A stretch of DNA of 64,000 nucleotides, taken from the NCBI RefSeq assembly GCF_033568475.1, contig NW_027331833.1:2294001-2358000 (forward strand). Reading direction: 5' to 3'. Shown piece by piece: positions 21,618-33,347 of the stretch (position 1 is its first letter; each line of letters starts with the position of its first letter). A program made the position numbers and the translations under genes. Under the pieces are notes generated by a model. The model was given only the letters and a program-made list of their open reading frames with translations. It was not told where the DNA came from and did not search any database. The stretch is from Henckelia pumila (lineage: Eukaryota; Streptophyta; Magnoliopsida; Lamiales; Gesneriaceae).

Positions 21618-23411
21618 TGTAACACCCGAAATTTTTAATACGTAAATTCGCATGCATAATTAGGAGAATTTAATTATTTAAAATTGAGAAATGTGGATTA
21701 AATATTATTTATGTGATTTTATGTGAATTATGTGCATGATTTAAAGTTTATTTTAGCATTTAACCCGCAATTATAGAATTTGTAGATTTTTGAGTAAATA
21801 ATTTATGTGATCGCGTAGACGGGACCATGGACGGACGAGCTATTGGTTTTTCATCCAAATTATTTTAAGGGATTTTAGTAGCCATAAAATATTATTTCAA
21901 GATTTTAATTCCCCAAAATTTATGATATTTTATTTACGTATTTTAGAAGTCCATTTTTAGCCAAAATAAGTCATTTTAATGATATTTATTGATTTTTAAA
22001 AAAATTCCTTAAATCATAATTTCGGGATTAAGGAATTTTATCAGATTTTAATTTTTTAATTTGATTTTTAAAGTTAGATTATATTTAATTAGTTAGTTAG
22101 CATAATTAGTGAGGTGGTACCTTATTTATTATTCATAAACCTACCCAACCCCACACCCCACTACCATCTATTAACCGACACTCCATCTCCCCCACCTCAT
22201 TCTTCATCTTCTTCATCGGTTAGCAGCAGAAAACTCAACCCTTAGCCGATCTCCAAGTTTTTCTTTGAGAGTTCGTCGTCCCGGGGCCGTTTACGCATAC
22301 ATCTTCAAGAATTATTATCAAGGCATGTCGAATTCTCTTCTCTAACACCATATAAGCTACATAAATTTTTACGCATCAGAAACTTTTGATCTAGCATGTT
22401 ACATCACAAAGTTTTATGAAGTTCTTGCATATATGCCTACGATGCTCACGGTTTGCATGTTTCTTTGCATGAATCTCACATTTTCTGACATGGTGAGGAC
22501 CTAGGCTGCTGGATCAATGTTAAAGGAGTGTATCAGGGTCCCTAGGGTCAAGCTAGGTCGGGGTTTGAGGCTGATATAGGCTGGAAATGAAGCTGTCATC
22601 TTCTGATGTTCATGGCGCGCAGATTTGTGGTTCTGAGGAAGAAGGGTTTGTTCTCCCTTCTCAGGCCATGGTTTGGAGTGAGGTTTAAAGGGTTAGAATC
22701 TCCTAGATGTTGGCTAGGATTGAGAAGTGGTTTCACAAAACAATATGGTCGGAGTAGGGAGAACGATCGGATTTACGGCAGCCGCTCAGGGCTGGGCGCG
22801 AGCTGGGGGAACAGCCTGTTGCAAGGCTTCGTTCTCCTTCCTCGGACCACCGTTTGGGCTGATTCTTATCTTGTTAGAACCGCCTAGGCGTAGGTTAGAT
22901 GTGTGTGGTGATACTCCGGGCAGTGGTGGCCGGAGTTGGCCGGCCGATCGTCGGAAGTAACTGCTGCTCACGGCCAAGGAGAACTGGGAAGGGGGGGCTA
23001 CGGGTTTGAGCTGTGGGTGGGGTTTGGGTCGGGTCTGGGTGGCCCGGGTCGGGTTTGGGGTGTAGTGGGTCGGGTCAGTAGGGTCCGGGTCCGGGTCCGG
23101 GTTAGGTTGGCCAGGCTCGGGTATTTAAATTTTAAGTAATTAAGAGTTTAAGTGGTGTTTGGGCCAATTTAATGTTTACAAAATTATTTGGGCCTCTAAA
23201 TAATTTTATTTGGAATATTGTATGTTACAAGATTTTTATTTTATTCGATACTCAGTTATAAAAATTATCAAGTTTTTAATTAAATGTTATTTTAAGTATT
23301 AATACATATATGTATGGGCATATATGTATTCTTAGTATTATTTATTTTTAAGTATTTTTAAATGTAAAAAAAATAAAATATTCTAGCATTTTTTTAGATT
23401 GAGTCGTTTCA
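21618..23411 (+). repeat. 5' LTR (1794 bp, internally deleted)
   Basis: Near-identical to the 3' LTR except that about 1154 bp between two ATTTTATTTGG repeats of the 3' LTR is missing and no MITE is present. A G-rich run of GGTCCGGGT near 23085-23101 is a short simple repeat. Open frames inside are LTR shadows. Confidence 0.93.
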
Positions 23412-23430
23412 TTTGGTATCAGAGCACGGT
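23412..23430 (+). other. tRNA-Met primer-binding site
   Basis: TTTGGTATCAGAGCACGG directly follows the LTR; TGGTATCAGAGC is complementary to the 3' end of initiator tRNA-Met. Confidence 0.85.
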
Positions 23431-23639
23431 CCTTGGAGGGTGACTAGTCTGCTACGTGGAGCTCGGAAGCCACACTATCGGTCTGTAAGTTTTAAATATT
23501 TTAATATGTTTTATTAGGAGCATGTGTTTATGGTTTAAGGTTTTATGTTAAGAAAGTTTTTAAATACTTAGTTATGCATTGCGATTTACGTGAGGAATGT
23601 GTGGTGATGAAATGCCTCGGAGATGAGTAGTCCATAGGT

Positions 23640-25300
23640 GTGAAATCTGGTAATTTTAGATTTGTGTGCATCGGCTTGGAAAACCTTTTGCGTGCAGGGA
23701 GGATTATGGTTAGACGTAACTCTACGTTTGCGTTGCTAGATTCTGGAGCTACGCATTCGTTTATCTCACAAGAGTTTATCAGTTGGGTAGGCATCACACC
23801 TGAGGTTGGTATCATAGGGTAGGATGTCATCATGCCGTCTGGGCAGATTCTTACTAGGACTAGTATCATAAGAGGTTTGGAGTTAGAGCTGCAGGAACAC
23901 TCAATCAGGGCTGATCTAGTGGTTTTGCCGATGACCGAGTTTGATTTAATTTTGAGCATAGACTGGATGACAGTCATTGGAGCTTCAATTGATTTCCGTC
24001 AGAGGAAAGTATCAGTGAAACCTTCTGAGGATGACCCATTTATCTTCTTTGCATCCCAGAGCTGCAGTACTTCGCATGTCATCTCTTTTGTACGTGCGAG
24101 GAAATTATTGCGACGAAGGTGCCAGGGGTTTCTTGCGAGTGTAGTTGCAGTGTCAGAACCACCTACCAGATCTATGGCAGAAATAGAGGTTGTTTGTGAC
24201 TTCCCGGATGTCTTTTCGGATGATGTTGCAAGAATTCCACCAGGTAGCGAGGTGGAGTTTAGTATCGAGCTGATGCCAGATTGTGTTCCTATCCCTAAGG
24301 CACCGTAGAGACTTGCTCCTACTGAGATGAAAGAGCCGAGGGAGCAGATTCAGAAGCTATTGGAGAAGAGCTTCATTCACCCTAGTTTTTCTCCTTGGGG
24401 AGCGCCAGTATTATTTGTGAAGAAGAATGATGGAAGCATGAGATTGTGTATCAACTACCGAGTGTTCAACAGGATTACAGTGAAGAATGAGTATCCATTA
24501 CCGAGGATAGAGGACTTATTTGATTAGTTGCAGGGAGCTTCGGTATTCTCCAAGATCGATCTGCGATTTGGATATCATCAGTTGCGAATCAGAGATGCTG
24601 ATGTGTCCAAGACTATTTTTAGGACACGATATGGGCATTATGAGTTCTTAGTAATGTCATTTGGACTGACTAATGCTCCAACGGTCTTCATGGATCTCAT
24701 GAACCGTGTATTCCAGCCATATCTAGACAAGTTCATCATTGTGTTTATTGATGAAATCTTGATCTACTCTAGGAGCGCGGAGGAGCTTAGACAACACTTG
24801 CAGGCAGCTTTGCACGTCCTGATGGAGCATCCACTGTATGCAAAGTTCAGCAAGTGTAAATTTTGGCCCGAGCAGGTGGCATTTCTTGGCCATATTATTT
24901 TAGGGACGGAATAGCAGTGGATCCGTCTAAGTTGAGAAAACTGTCAGAGATTCGCAGTTTCTTGGGTCTAGCAGGATACTACAGGAAGTTCATTAAGTAC
25001 TTTTCATCTATTGCAGTGCCCTTGATATCCTTGACCAAGAAGAATGCGAAGTTTGTGTAGAGCTCTGATTGCCAGAGGAGTTTTGATCAGCTTAAGGAGG
25101 CACTCACTTCTGCGCTAGTGTTGACAATGCCAGTAGCACACGAGGAGTTAGTGGTGTACACAGATGCGTCTAAGGAGGGCTTTGGCGCCGTACTTATACA
25201 GTGTGACAGAGTAATTGCTTATGCGTCGAGACAGCTGAAGATTCATGAGCAGAATTATCCGACGCATGATCTGGAGATAAGCATTCTTTCATATCACATA
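23640..25300 (+). pseudogene. Gypsy protease-RT-RNase H, broken and gag-less
   Basis: Plus-strand remnant. The protease has LLDSGATHSFIS (about 23735-23770). RT has MRLCINYR, the [12 protein letters not shown] block (about 24550) and FIDEILIYS, where the catalytic YVDD is altered to FIDE (about 24745-24775). It continues with FLGLAGYYRKFI (about 24960) and RNase H with [15 protein letters not shown] and AYASRQL (25150-25250). Stops occur at about 23821, 24306, 24525, 24912 and 25058. The protease begins only about 230 bp after the primer site, so gag is deleted. Confidence 0.88.
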
Positions 25301-25399
25301 TGTTTATTATGTGAGTATGCATTATACCTGAGGATTCTAATACATGTTATAATGTTACCGTGCCTTCTGGAGAGGTTCTTTCTACCACCTGTGTGCGCA

Positions 25400-26830
25400 G
25401 TGGAATGTAGTTAGAGATACAAGAGCAGACGATGAGAGTTGATCTAGTTGTACTGTCGGAGTTAGGATTTTGATTATTTATCATATGAGGACTATAATTT
25501 TTATGAAGTGGCAGAGTCAAGTACGAATTTTAATGCCATATGAAGAATCCAGTCGTAGTAAATAACAAGTATTAAGTGACTAGAAAATTGATGGTTTATT
25601 TGATTATTTGTAGGAGTTCCAAGGATTGACAAGATCGATTTGTTATTGGAATGTCATATGTTGCAAGTCACGAAGAAAGACGGTTTTAAGCTTGCATTTT
25701 GAACACATTATAAACATAACTTAGCTGGTATTATTAGAATACTCGAACATCAAATCAAAAAACATGAGGATGTCATGGGTAGAATCAGAGTAAACTATCG
25801 AAAACACTGAATTCATACCATGATCTATAACATACTACATGACAAGAACTGAGAATTTGACTGAACTTAGTAAAGTTCTATCATTATGGCAACACAGTAT
25901 AAGGGAAGAATAATAAGTACAAGCAAATCCAAGAATAGAGAAAATAGTTGGGGTGGATATTCACCGGTAAATACAAGGTACATGAGAAGTATAATCAAGA
26001 TGGTTATAATGAATAACATTGAAAATGTCATCTTCTTCTTTGAGATCTTGAGAAAATAACTGATGATACGAAGAATAAGTTGAGTGGTCATATTTATATG
26101 GCGAAATGAGAAAACAACCAGCCGTTTGGTTACCGTCTTCTTTGACTTTTGGAGTTTGAAAAACGTGTTTAAAGGTATTGAGGATTTTGCTGATCCGAAT
26201 AGATCTTAAAGCGGATTGGCAGCCGACTTAGAAAGATATGTTTTGATCAGATTTAAGTTCGATAATAGAATCAGAGGAGTGTTGAGGACCTATGAGATTT
26301 TTTGAATCAATTGACTTAGTTAATTAGTTGAGACAGAGATAACCCATCTCAATTATATGTTTATGTATAATGATTCAATAATTTGATTTAAGGAACGTCG
26401 GATGAATATTGATTTATATGTGAGAATGACTTATTATTTGAGTTTACATATGTTTTGTAGACAGATTTGAGAAATTGGTAAGATATAAGATTTATAGTTG
26501 TTAAGCGTTGTACGATTGACGTGAATCCTCTTTAAATTATAAGTTGTTGTATTGGGTATTTAAGCTACTGTCTTTGATAAATCTAAGGTCAAAAAAATAA
26601 AAAAAATAAAAATTTGATTGTTGGTATGAGTAAGAGCTAGTTAGACTCCAGGTAACAAAGATGCGGATAAGGATTATAATTTGCAACGAAAGCCTATGAG
26701 CGTCAATTCTTGTAGGGTGCAAATATGGAAAAGTTAGTTCGTGACCGTGTGTTTTAAAGGTTTTGCCTATGAAAGACAAGATGTATTTTGTATGAAGGGA
26801 AGGATCAATACGGGGTATATTGAGCCTTCG
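25400..26830 (+). other. Degenerate gypsy interior, integrase core not recognisable
   Basis: This is the place where the rest of RNase H and the integrase core should be. I see no intact motif. A stretch at about 25598-25730 looks like a strongly mutated second copy of the RT '[11 protein letters not shown]' segment, but the match is by eye only. Confidence 0.45.
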
Positions 26831-26849
26831 AGATTTTTAGAAAATTGAT

Positions 26850-27152
26850 ATGTTGGTCTACCGTTTAGCACTACCACTTAGTCTCGAAGCAGCGCACAAA
26901 GTATTCCACGTATTCATACTATGTAAGTATATCTCGAATCCATCGCATGTTCTGGATTATGAGCCTCTACAGTTGACACCGGAGTTAGCATTTGAGGAGA
27001 GGCCAGTTCGGATATTGGCTAGGGAGGAGCGGAGATTGAGGACGCGGGTCATACCGATGGTTGAAGTCCAGTGGTTGAATCACTATGAGGAGGAAGCTAC
27101 TTGGGAGACCGAGGCTAATATGAGGACTCGCTACCTGGAGTTGTTCGGATAA
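26850..27152 (+). pseudogene. Gypsy integrase C-terminus and chromodomain-like tail remnant
   Basis: A frame of 100 codons: YRLALPLSLEAAHKVFHVF resembles the integrase C-terminal YRLALPP...HPVFHVSML segment. NPSHVLDYEPLQL and VEVQWLNHYEEEATWETE follow, the chromodomain-like tail of Tekay-type elements. It ends 46 bp before the 3' LTR and is in the normal position. The same region of the minus-strand host element (19655-20065) is clearly homologous. Confidence 0.85.
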
Positions 27153-27197
27153 GTACTTTAATTTCGAGGACGAAATTTATTTTAAGGGAGTGAGAAT

Positions 27198-30100
27198 TGT
27201 AACACCTAAAATTTTTAATACGTAAAATCGCATGCATAATTAGAAGAATTTAATTATTTAAAATTGAGAAATGTGGATTAAATATTATTTATGTGATTTT
27301 ATGTGAATTATGTGCATGATTTAAAGTTTATTTTAGCATTTAACCCGCAATTATAGAATTTGTAGATTTTTGAGTAAATAATTTATGTGATCGCGTAGAC
27401 GGGACCATGGACGGACGAGCTATTGGTTTTTCATCCAAATTATTTTAAGGGATTTTAGTAGCCATAAAATATTATTTCAAGATTTTAATTCCCCAAAATT
27501 TATGATATTTTATTTACGTATTTTAGAAAGTCCATTTTTAGCCAAAATAAGTCATTTTAATGACTTTTATTAATTTTTTATAAAATCCCTTAAATCATAA
27601 TTTCGGAATTAAGGAATTTTATCAGATTTTAATTTTTTAATTTGATTTTTAAAGTTAGATTATATTTAATTAGTTAGTTAGCATAATTAGTGAGGTGGTA
27701 CCTTATTTATTATTCATAAACCTACCCAATCCCACACCCCACTACCATCTATTAACAGACACTCCATCTCCCCCACCTCATTTTTCATCTTCTTCATCGG
27801 TTAGCAGCAGAAAACTCAGCCCTTAGTCGATCTCCAAGTTTTTCTTTGAGAGTTCGTCGTCCCGAGGCCGTTTACGCATACATCTTCAAGAATTATTATC
27901 AAGGCATGTCGAATTCTCTTATCTAACACCATATAAGCTACATAAATTTTTACGCATCAGAAACTTTTGATCTAGCATGTTACATCACAAAGTTTTATGA
28001 AGTTCTTGCATATATGCCTACGATGCTCACGGTTTTCATGTTTCTTTGCATGAATCTCACGTTTTCTGACATGGTGAGGACCTAGGCTGCTGGCTCAATG
28101 TTAAAGGAGTGTATCAGGGTCCCTAGGGTCAAGCTAGGTCGGGGTTTGAGGCTGATATAGGCTAGAAATGAAGCTGTCATCTTCTGATGTTCATGGTGCG
28201 CAGATTTGTGGTTCTGAGGAAGAAGGGTTCGTTCTCCCTCCTCAGGCCATGGTTTGGAGTGAGGTTTAAAGGGTTAGAATCCCCTAGATGTTGGCTAGGA
28301 TTGAGAAGTGGTTTCACAAAACAATATGGTCGGAGTAGGGAGAACAATTGGATTTACGGCAGCCGCTCAGGGCTTGGTACGAGCTGGGGGAACAGCCTGT
28401 TGCAAGGCTTCATTCTCCTTTCTCGGACCACCGTTTAGGCTGATTCTTGTATTGTTAGAACCGCCTAGGAGTAGGTTAGATGTGTGTGGTGATACTCCGG
28501 ACAGTGGTGGCCGGAGTTGGCCGGCCGATCGCCGGAAGTAACTGCTGCTCATGGCCGAGGAGAACTGGGAAGGGGGGGCTACGGGTTTGAGCAGTGGGTG
28601 GGGTTTGGGTCGGGTCTGGGTGGCCCGGGTCGGGTTTGGGGTGTATTGGGTTGGGTCAGTAAGGTCCGAGTCCGGGTTAGGTGGGCCGGGCTTAGGGGTG
28701 CAAACGAACCGAACGTGTTCGTGAGCTTTACGAGCCCGCTCGATAAATATTTTATTCGTATTCGAGCTTATCAAACTCGAGCCGAATTCGAACATGTTCG
28801 AAATTTTTTTCGAGCCGAGCTCGAGCCTAAATTACTCTGTTCTATAGTTCGCAAATAGTTTGCGAGCTTTAATATTTAATTAATATAATATAATTATATA
28901 ATAATATATATACATTTCAAGCTTTCGAACCATAATATCCGAATAGTTCACGAATAGGTTCGAATATTTCGAACCGAACTCGAACTCGAACTCGAACTTC
29001 ATTTCGAGCCGAACTCGAGCCAAAATATTTGAAATTATCGAACTTCGAATCGAGCTCGAACTCGAATATACTCTTATCGAGCCGAATTCGAACCTTAAAA
29101 TTTTACCATTATTCGACTCGATTAGGTTCGTTTGCACCCCTAGCCGGACTCGGGTATTTTAATTTTTAAGTAATTAAGAGTTTAAGTGGTTTTTGGGCCA
29201 ATTTAATGTTTAGAAAATTATTTGGGCCTCCAAATAATTTTATTTGGGTCTTAAATAATTTATTTAAGTTAGCCCAATGATTTTCACGGGCTTGGGAGTC
29301 CATGGAAATTTTTGGGCAATCCGTGAATTTTTGGGCCAGTCTAGAAATTTATTGGGCTTAATTAAGTTAATGAGCTTAAATATTTTATTTAGGCCCAGTT
29401 AAGTTTAAGTAATTTATTTGGGCTAAAATATAATTTTTAGGCTTAGTTTAAGTTGATGGGCTTAAATGTTTTTTTTTTATTTAGGTCCAATTGTGATTAA
29501 GGGCTTTTAGTTAAGTATTAAATTATATTATGGGCTTTTATTTAAGTAATGGGCAACATTAAGATTTTATGAGCTTAGAATGAGCGATCAGCAGTCTGGA
29601 CCAACCCATGAAAATTTACCAAGTCCGAAATATATATTTAATTTATTTTATGCATGAAAGTTATTTTTAAGTGTAAATATTTTATTATGAAAATTAATTA
29701 AATATATATTACGGATATCTTTTCAGTGCATGCATACATGAAATATTCAGTTATATTATGATCATGATTAAGAGTTGAGCAATAAAATATTTTTATGATG
29801 AAAGTTGAAGTGGTGTGACAGCACAGTTCAGAGGTGGTTTACCACCAGCACAGTTCAGGAGTTAGTTTACTGCCGGCATAGAGATGATTTTTCACCGTCA
29901 CGTACGTTGGTTCAAGAGACTGATCAGTCGGCACAGATTTAGTCACACTCACGGATATAACCATAGACTGTTTAGAAAATAATATGCTCAACTATGTTCA
30001 GTAAGTTCGATATGTTCAGTTATGATTATGTTCAGTCAGATAACCATGATATTTTTATCATGCATGCATGTTCATGTACGTATATGTATTAGTATGATTA

Positions 30101-30599
30101 TGTGTTTGCATGATTTTAATCCTTGTTATTATGAGATAAAACATGTTGGGCCTCTAGGATCACTACGCTTATATGGTGCAGGTGAGTATGTTGATGACAC
30201 GATAGCTCCGACCGGCGGTGAGGGCCTATGAGTTCACACGCAGGCGACACACGTGACCGATGCTATCATTGTTTTTATGTCATGAGATTTTATCAGCTCT
30301 TTTAATCAAGTCTTCCGCATTTACTTATTATGGTGGTTTCAAAATATTATTTTTATTATGTATGCTTGGCGTGTTGATTGATGGTTTAAGATTTTATTTG
30401 GAGTATTGTATGTTACAAGATTTTTATTTTATTCGATACTCAGTTATAAAAATTATCAAGTTTTTAATTAAATTTTATTTTAAGTATTAATACATATATG
30501 TATGGGCATATATGTATTCTTAGTATTATTTATTTTTAAGTATTTTTAAATGTAAAAAAAATAAAATATTCTAGCATTTTATTAGATTGAGTCGTTTCA
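27198..30599 (+). repeat. 3' LTR (3402 bp) with MITE insertion
   Basis: Full-length LTR of the family plus a 450-bp hAT-like MITE at 28693-29142. Removing the MITE, one TSD and the 1154 bp deleted from the other copy leaves about 1790 bp, matching the 1794-bp 5' LTR. Confidence 0.93.
28693..29142. mobile_element. hAT-like MITE in the 3' LTR; TSD GCCGG(G/A)CT
   Basis: Terminal inverted repeats are TAGGGGTGCAAACGAACC and GGTTCGTTTGCACCCCTA. The 8-bp target duplication is 28685-28692 GCCGGGCT and 29143-29150 GCCGGACT (one mismatch). The 5' LTR lacks it. The interior is rich in TTCGAGC/GAACTCGA repeats and has no transposase. An 8-bp duplication and TAGGG termini fit non-autonomous hAT elements. 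Confidence 0.88.
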
Positions 30600-31492
30600 A
30601 TCACGGCGACCTGACACAAGACTTACGTATCCAAACATCCACAAACTCGTAGGGTGAGCGCCCTACTACAGGATACCTCTAAGGTAAAAGCTCAATATGC
30701 TCATGTATGCATCATACAGTCATGACATGCTGTATATAAAGACTTATAAAACATGCAATCACATAATCCATGCAAACACATAATACATACATAATCAATC
30801 TGGATATCTCGAATAATACTTCCGTACCTCATAACCTAGGCAAGCTAGACCAGCGCTATGTCCAAGCCTATAATCCGCACTACAATGCAAAGTACCCATT
30901 CATTATAATCTTATTCTAAAATTCTTAACTACGCTATAGCATACTCCCTATTTACTATAAGGAGTCAGAGCTATACCTGTGTCCGTCGTCAGCCCGTTGA
31001 TGACGACTGCCCCAAAACTTGGGCACCGCTCCGCCGTAACCCCGGAGCACCTGGCCAACATCCGGACCAAGCCTAGGAAGGCTGGAAACACCCCAAAACC
31101 CCTAGAAAATCCTAAGAACTGAGAGAGGAAAGATGATTTGGTGTGAAAAATGAGGCCCTCGGATGGCCTATTTATAGGCAAAGTTCGGACGGTTCGAACT
31201 GCCACTTGTCCGATCCTTTAAGACACCTGGCTCTGCTGAGTTCGGATGATCCGAACTCGGGTTCGGAGGGCCCGAACTGGTCCGTGTGCTCCGAACTGTT
31301 TGGGTCCTTCTGAAGTCATTTTTGGACCCCCGGGACCTACCTCACCATTTTTGGACGTTCCGAATCTGATTTTCCACTTATTTTCACCAAATAAGGACTC
31401 CTTAAACATGTTTTGACACTTCTAAAATTATATGTCATTTTCTAACATGTTTAAAGTCACTTAATTTTGTAAAATGGAACCGGGCTACTACA
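30600..31492 (-). repeat. Right part of the solo LTR
   Basis: Continues the LTR begun at 21118-21617. It starts (minus strand) TGTAGTAGCCCGGTTCC and contains TTCGGA-rich promoter-proximal sequence and a TATA box at about 31168-31178. Confidence 0.85.
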
Positions 31493-31505
31493 GTTATATC
31501 ACAAT

Positions 31506-32081
31506 TATGGGTGTTCATTTGGTCCGAACCGCTCGAACCGAACCGAAATTTTGTTTCTCCAAAACTCCGAACCGAATTGAGTGGTTTAGTTGAGTTTTTA
31601 ACCGAAATTATTTTGGTTTTTCGGTTAACCGTTTTTTTTTTCAAAATTTTTTTTTTGAAATGTTTTTAGTTATTATGGTAATGAGTATTTTTTTGGAAAA
31701 ATTAACAATTGATTCAATCAAATATTTGAGATTTACTGCTTCGAAAAATTTATTTGAAAATAACTGCACTGAGAACAAAGAAACTACTAACATTTTAAAT
31801 TTCAATAATAATAATTTATGAATTTATAAAAAATAATATAATATATAATGCAAATACGTGTATAATGCAACAGTGATCCATTCCAAACATTATTTGATTA
31901 ATAAATAAATTGAAATACAAAAAAATGATTTTTTGTTTTGTTTCAGTTAACCGCGGGGAAAAACCGAACCAAAAAACCAAAAATCCGAAAACTGAACCGA
32001 TTAACGGTTCGGTTTTTGATTCAAACCGAATTTTCGGTTTTGGTTTGGTTCAGGCGGTTATCCAAACCGTGAACATCCCTA
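31506..32081. mobile_element. hAT-like MITE in the chromovirus RNase H; TSD ATCACAAT
   Basis: Ends are TATGGGTGTTCATTTGGT and ACCGTGAACATCCCTA (imperfect inverted repeat). They are flanked by identical 8-bp duplications at 31498-31505 and 32082-32089. Both ends are rich in GAACCGAACCG / CGGTTCGGTT. 576 bp, no transposase. It belongs to a different family from the one at 28693 but has the same design. Confidence 0.92.
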
Positions 32082-32089
32082 ATCACAAT

Positions 32090-33158
32090 CCTTCAAGAGT
32101 TCTATCCGCCTTCTTTGTCTCATGTTTAACTCTTTTTGTGTAAATAGATACTTAAGGCTTTGGTGATCTGTGAAAACTTCACACTTGGTCCCATAGAGGT
32201 AGTGCCTCTAAATCTTCAAAGCAAACAGGACTGCAGTTAATTCCAGGTCATTTGTGGGGTAGTTATGTTCATATGGCTTCAGTTGCCTTGATGCATAGGC
32301 AATAACCCTCCCTTCTTGCATAAGAACGCAACCGAGTCCTTGTTTCAATGCATCACTGTAAATGATGAAGTCTTTTGCCTCATTAGGTTGTGCCAAAATC
32401 GGAGTAGTAGACAATTTCCTTTTCAGTGTCTCAAAAAATTTCTCACATTCTTCACTCCATGTGAAATTAACATTCTTTTGGGTGAGCTTGGTGAGTGGTA
32501 TTGCTATCGATGAAAATCCTTCGACAAAATTCCGATAGAATCCAGCTAATCCTAGAAAACTCCGGAATTTTGACACTGTCTTTGGCCTTGACCATTCCAT
32601 GATAGCTTTAACCTTCACAGGGTCTACTGATACTCCTTCAGCAGATATAATATGACCCAAAAACGTCACATTTTTTAGTCAAAATTCACATATCTTGAAT
32701 TTGGAAAAAAGATCTTTCTCCCTCAGAGTTTGTAGAGTCATTCGCAAGTGGTTTTCGTGATCTTCCTTTCTTGAAGAGTATACAAGGATGTCTTCAATGA
32801 ATACTACCATGAATTTTTCAAGAAATGGCTTGAATATTATGTTCATCAAGTTCATGAATACTACTGATGCATTCGTTAAACCAAAAGACATCACAGTGAA
32901 CTCATAAGGCCCATATCTTGTTTTGAAGGATGTATTTGGAATATCTTCAGCCTTAATCTTGAGTTGGTGGTAACCAAACCTCAAATCGAGCTTTGAAAAC
33001 AACCTAGCTCCTTTAAACTGATCAAAAAGGTCACCGATCCTTGGAAGCGGATACTTTTTCTTGATTATGATCTTATTCAGTTTTCGGTAATCGATACAAA
33101 AGCTCATGCTTCCATCTTTTTTTAAAAAAAATAAGATAGGTGCTCTCCATGGTGACAC
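32090..33158 (-). pseudogene. Chromovirus reverse transcriptase and first part of RNase H
   Basis: The minus-strand RT frame (33158-32679) has [33 protein letters not shown] and FIEDILVYS, the last replacing the YVDD/FIDD catalytic pair with IEDI. After a stop at about 32679, 32669-32208 has [21 protein letters not shown] and the RNase H start ([32 protein letters not shown]). Beyond a stop at about 32208 the frame still reads [12 protein letters not shown] to the MITE at 32081. Confidence 0.9.
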
Positions 33159-33347
33159 ACTTGGTCATATTTGTTTCTTATCCAATAACTCTTGGACTTG
33201 GTCCTTGAGTTCCTTGAGTTTTGTTGGTGCCATCCGATAAGGTGCCTTCGAAATGGGTGTTGTTTCGGGCGTCAAGTTAATCTTGAATTCAATCTCTCAT
33301 TCTCGGGTTTCACCAGGCAGTTCTTCAAGAAAGACATCTAAGAATTC

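Larger units (their letters stand above)
21618..30599 (+). mobile_element. Ty3/gypsy element nested in the solo LTR; TSD ATCAC
   Basis: The 5' LTR is 21618-23411 and the 3' LTR is 27198-30599. Both start TGTAACACC and end GAGTCGTTTCA. They are flanked by ATCAC (21613-21617 and 30600-30604). The 5' LTR is followed by TTTGGTATCAGAGCACGG (tRNA-Met primer site) and the 3' LTR is preceded by GGACGAAATTTATTTTAAGGGAGTGAGAA-type sequence. The 3.8-kb interior has lost gag and most of integrase. LTR lengths differ because of a MITE in the 3' LTR and a deletion in the 5' LTR. Confidence 0.94.
21118..31492 (-). mobile_element. Solo LTR (minus strand) inserted in the chromovirus, itself split; TSD GTTAT
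   Basis: The ends are TGTAGTGTCCCG (21118) and CGGGCTACTACA (31492). They are flanked by GTTAT (21113-21117 and 31493-31497). LTR sequence is present at 21118-21617 and 30600-31492, about 1.39 kb together. Everything between is a later Ty3/gypsy insertion with its own TSD. On the minus strand the LTR begins TGTAGTAGCCCGG and has a CCTATAAATAGG TATA box (about 31168-31178). No interior or second LTR of this family is present, so it is a solo LTR. Confidence 0.9.

Noticed and set aside
22606..23139. Open frames with Arg/Gly-rich products in 22.6-23.1 kb (and 28.2-28.9 kb)
   Set aside because: They lie inside the 5' and 3' LTRs of the same gypsy element, so they are LTR sequence read by chance, with no protein-family motif.
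25867..26091. Hydrophobic minus-strand frame as a membrane protein gene
   Set aside because: It is in the degenerate gypsy interior, made of A/T-rich codons (Ile, Leu, Phe), with no start context or homologue recognised.
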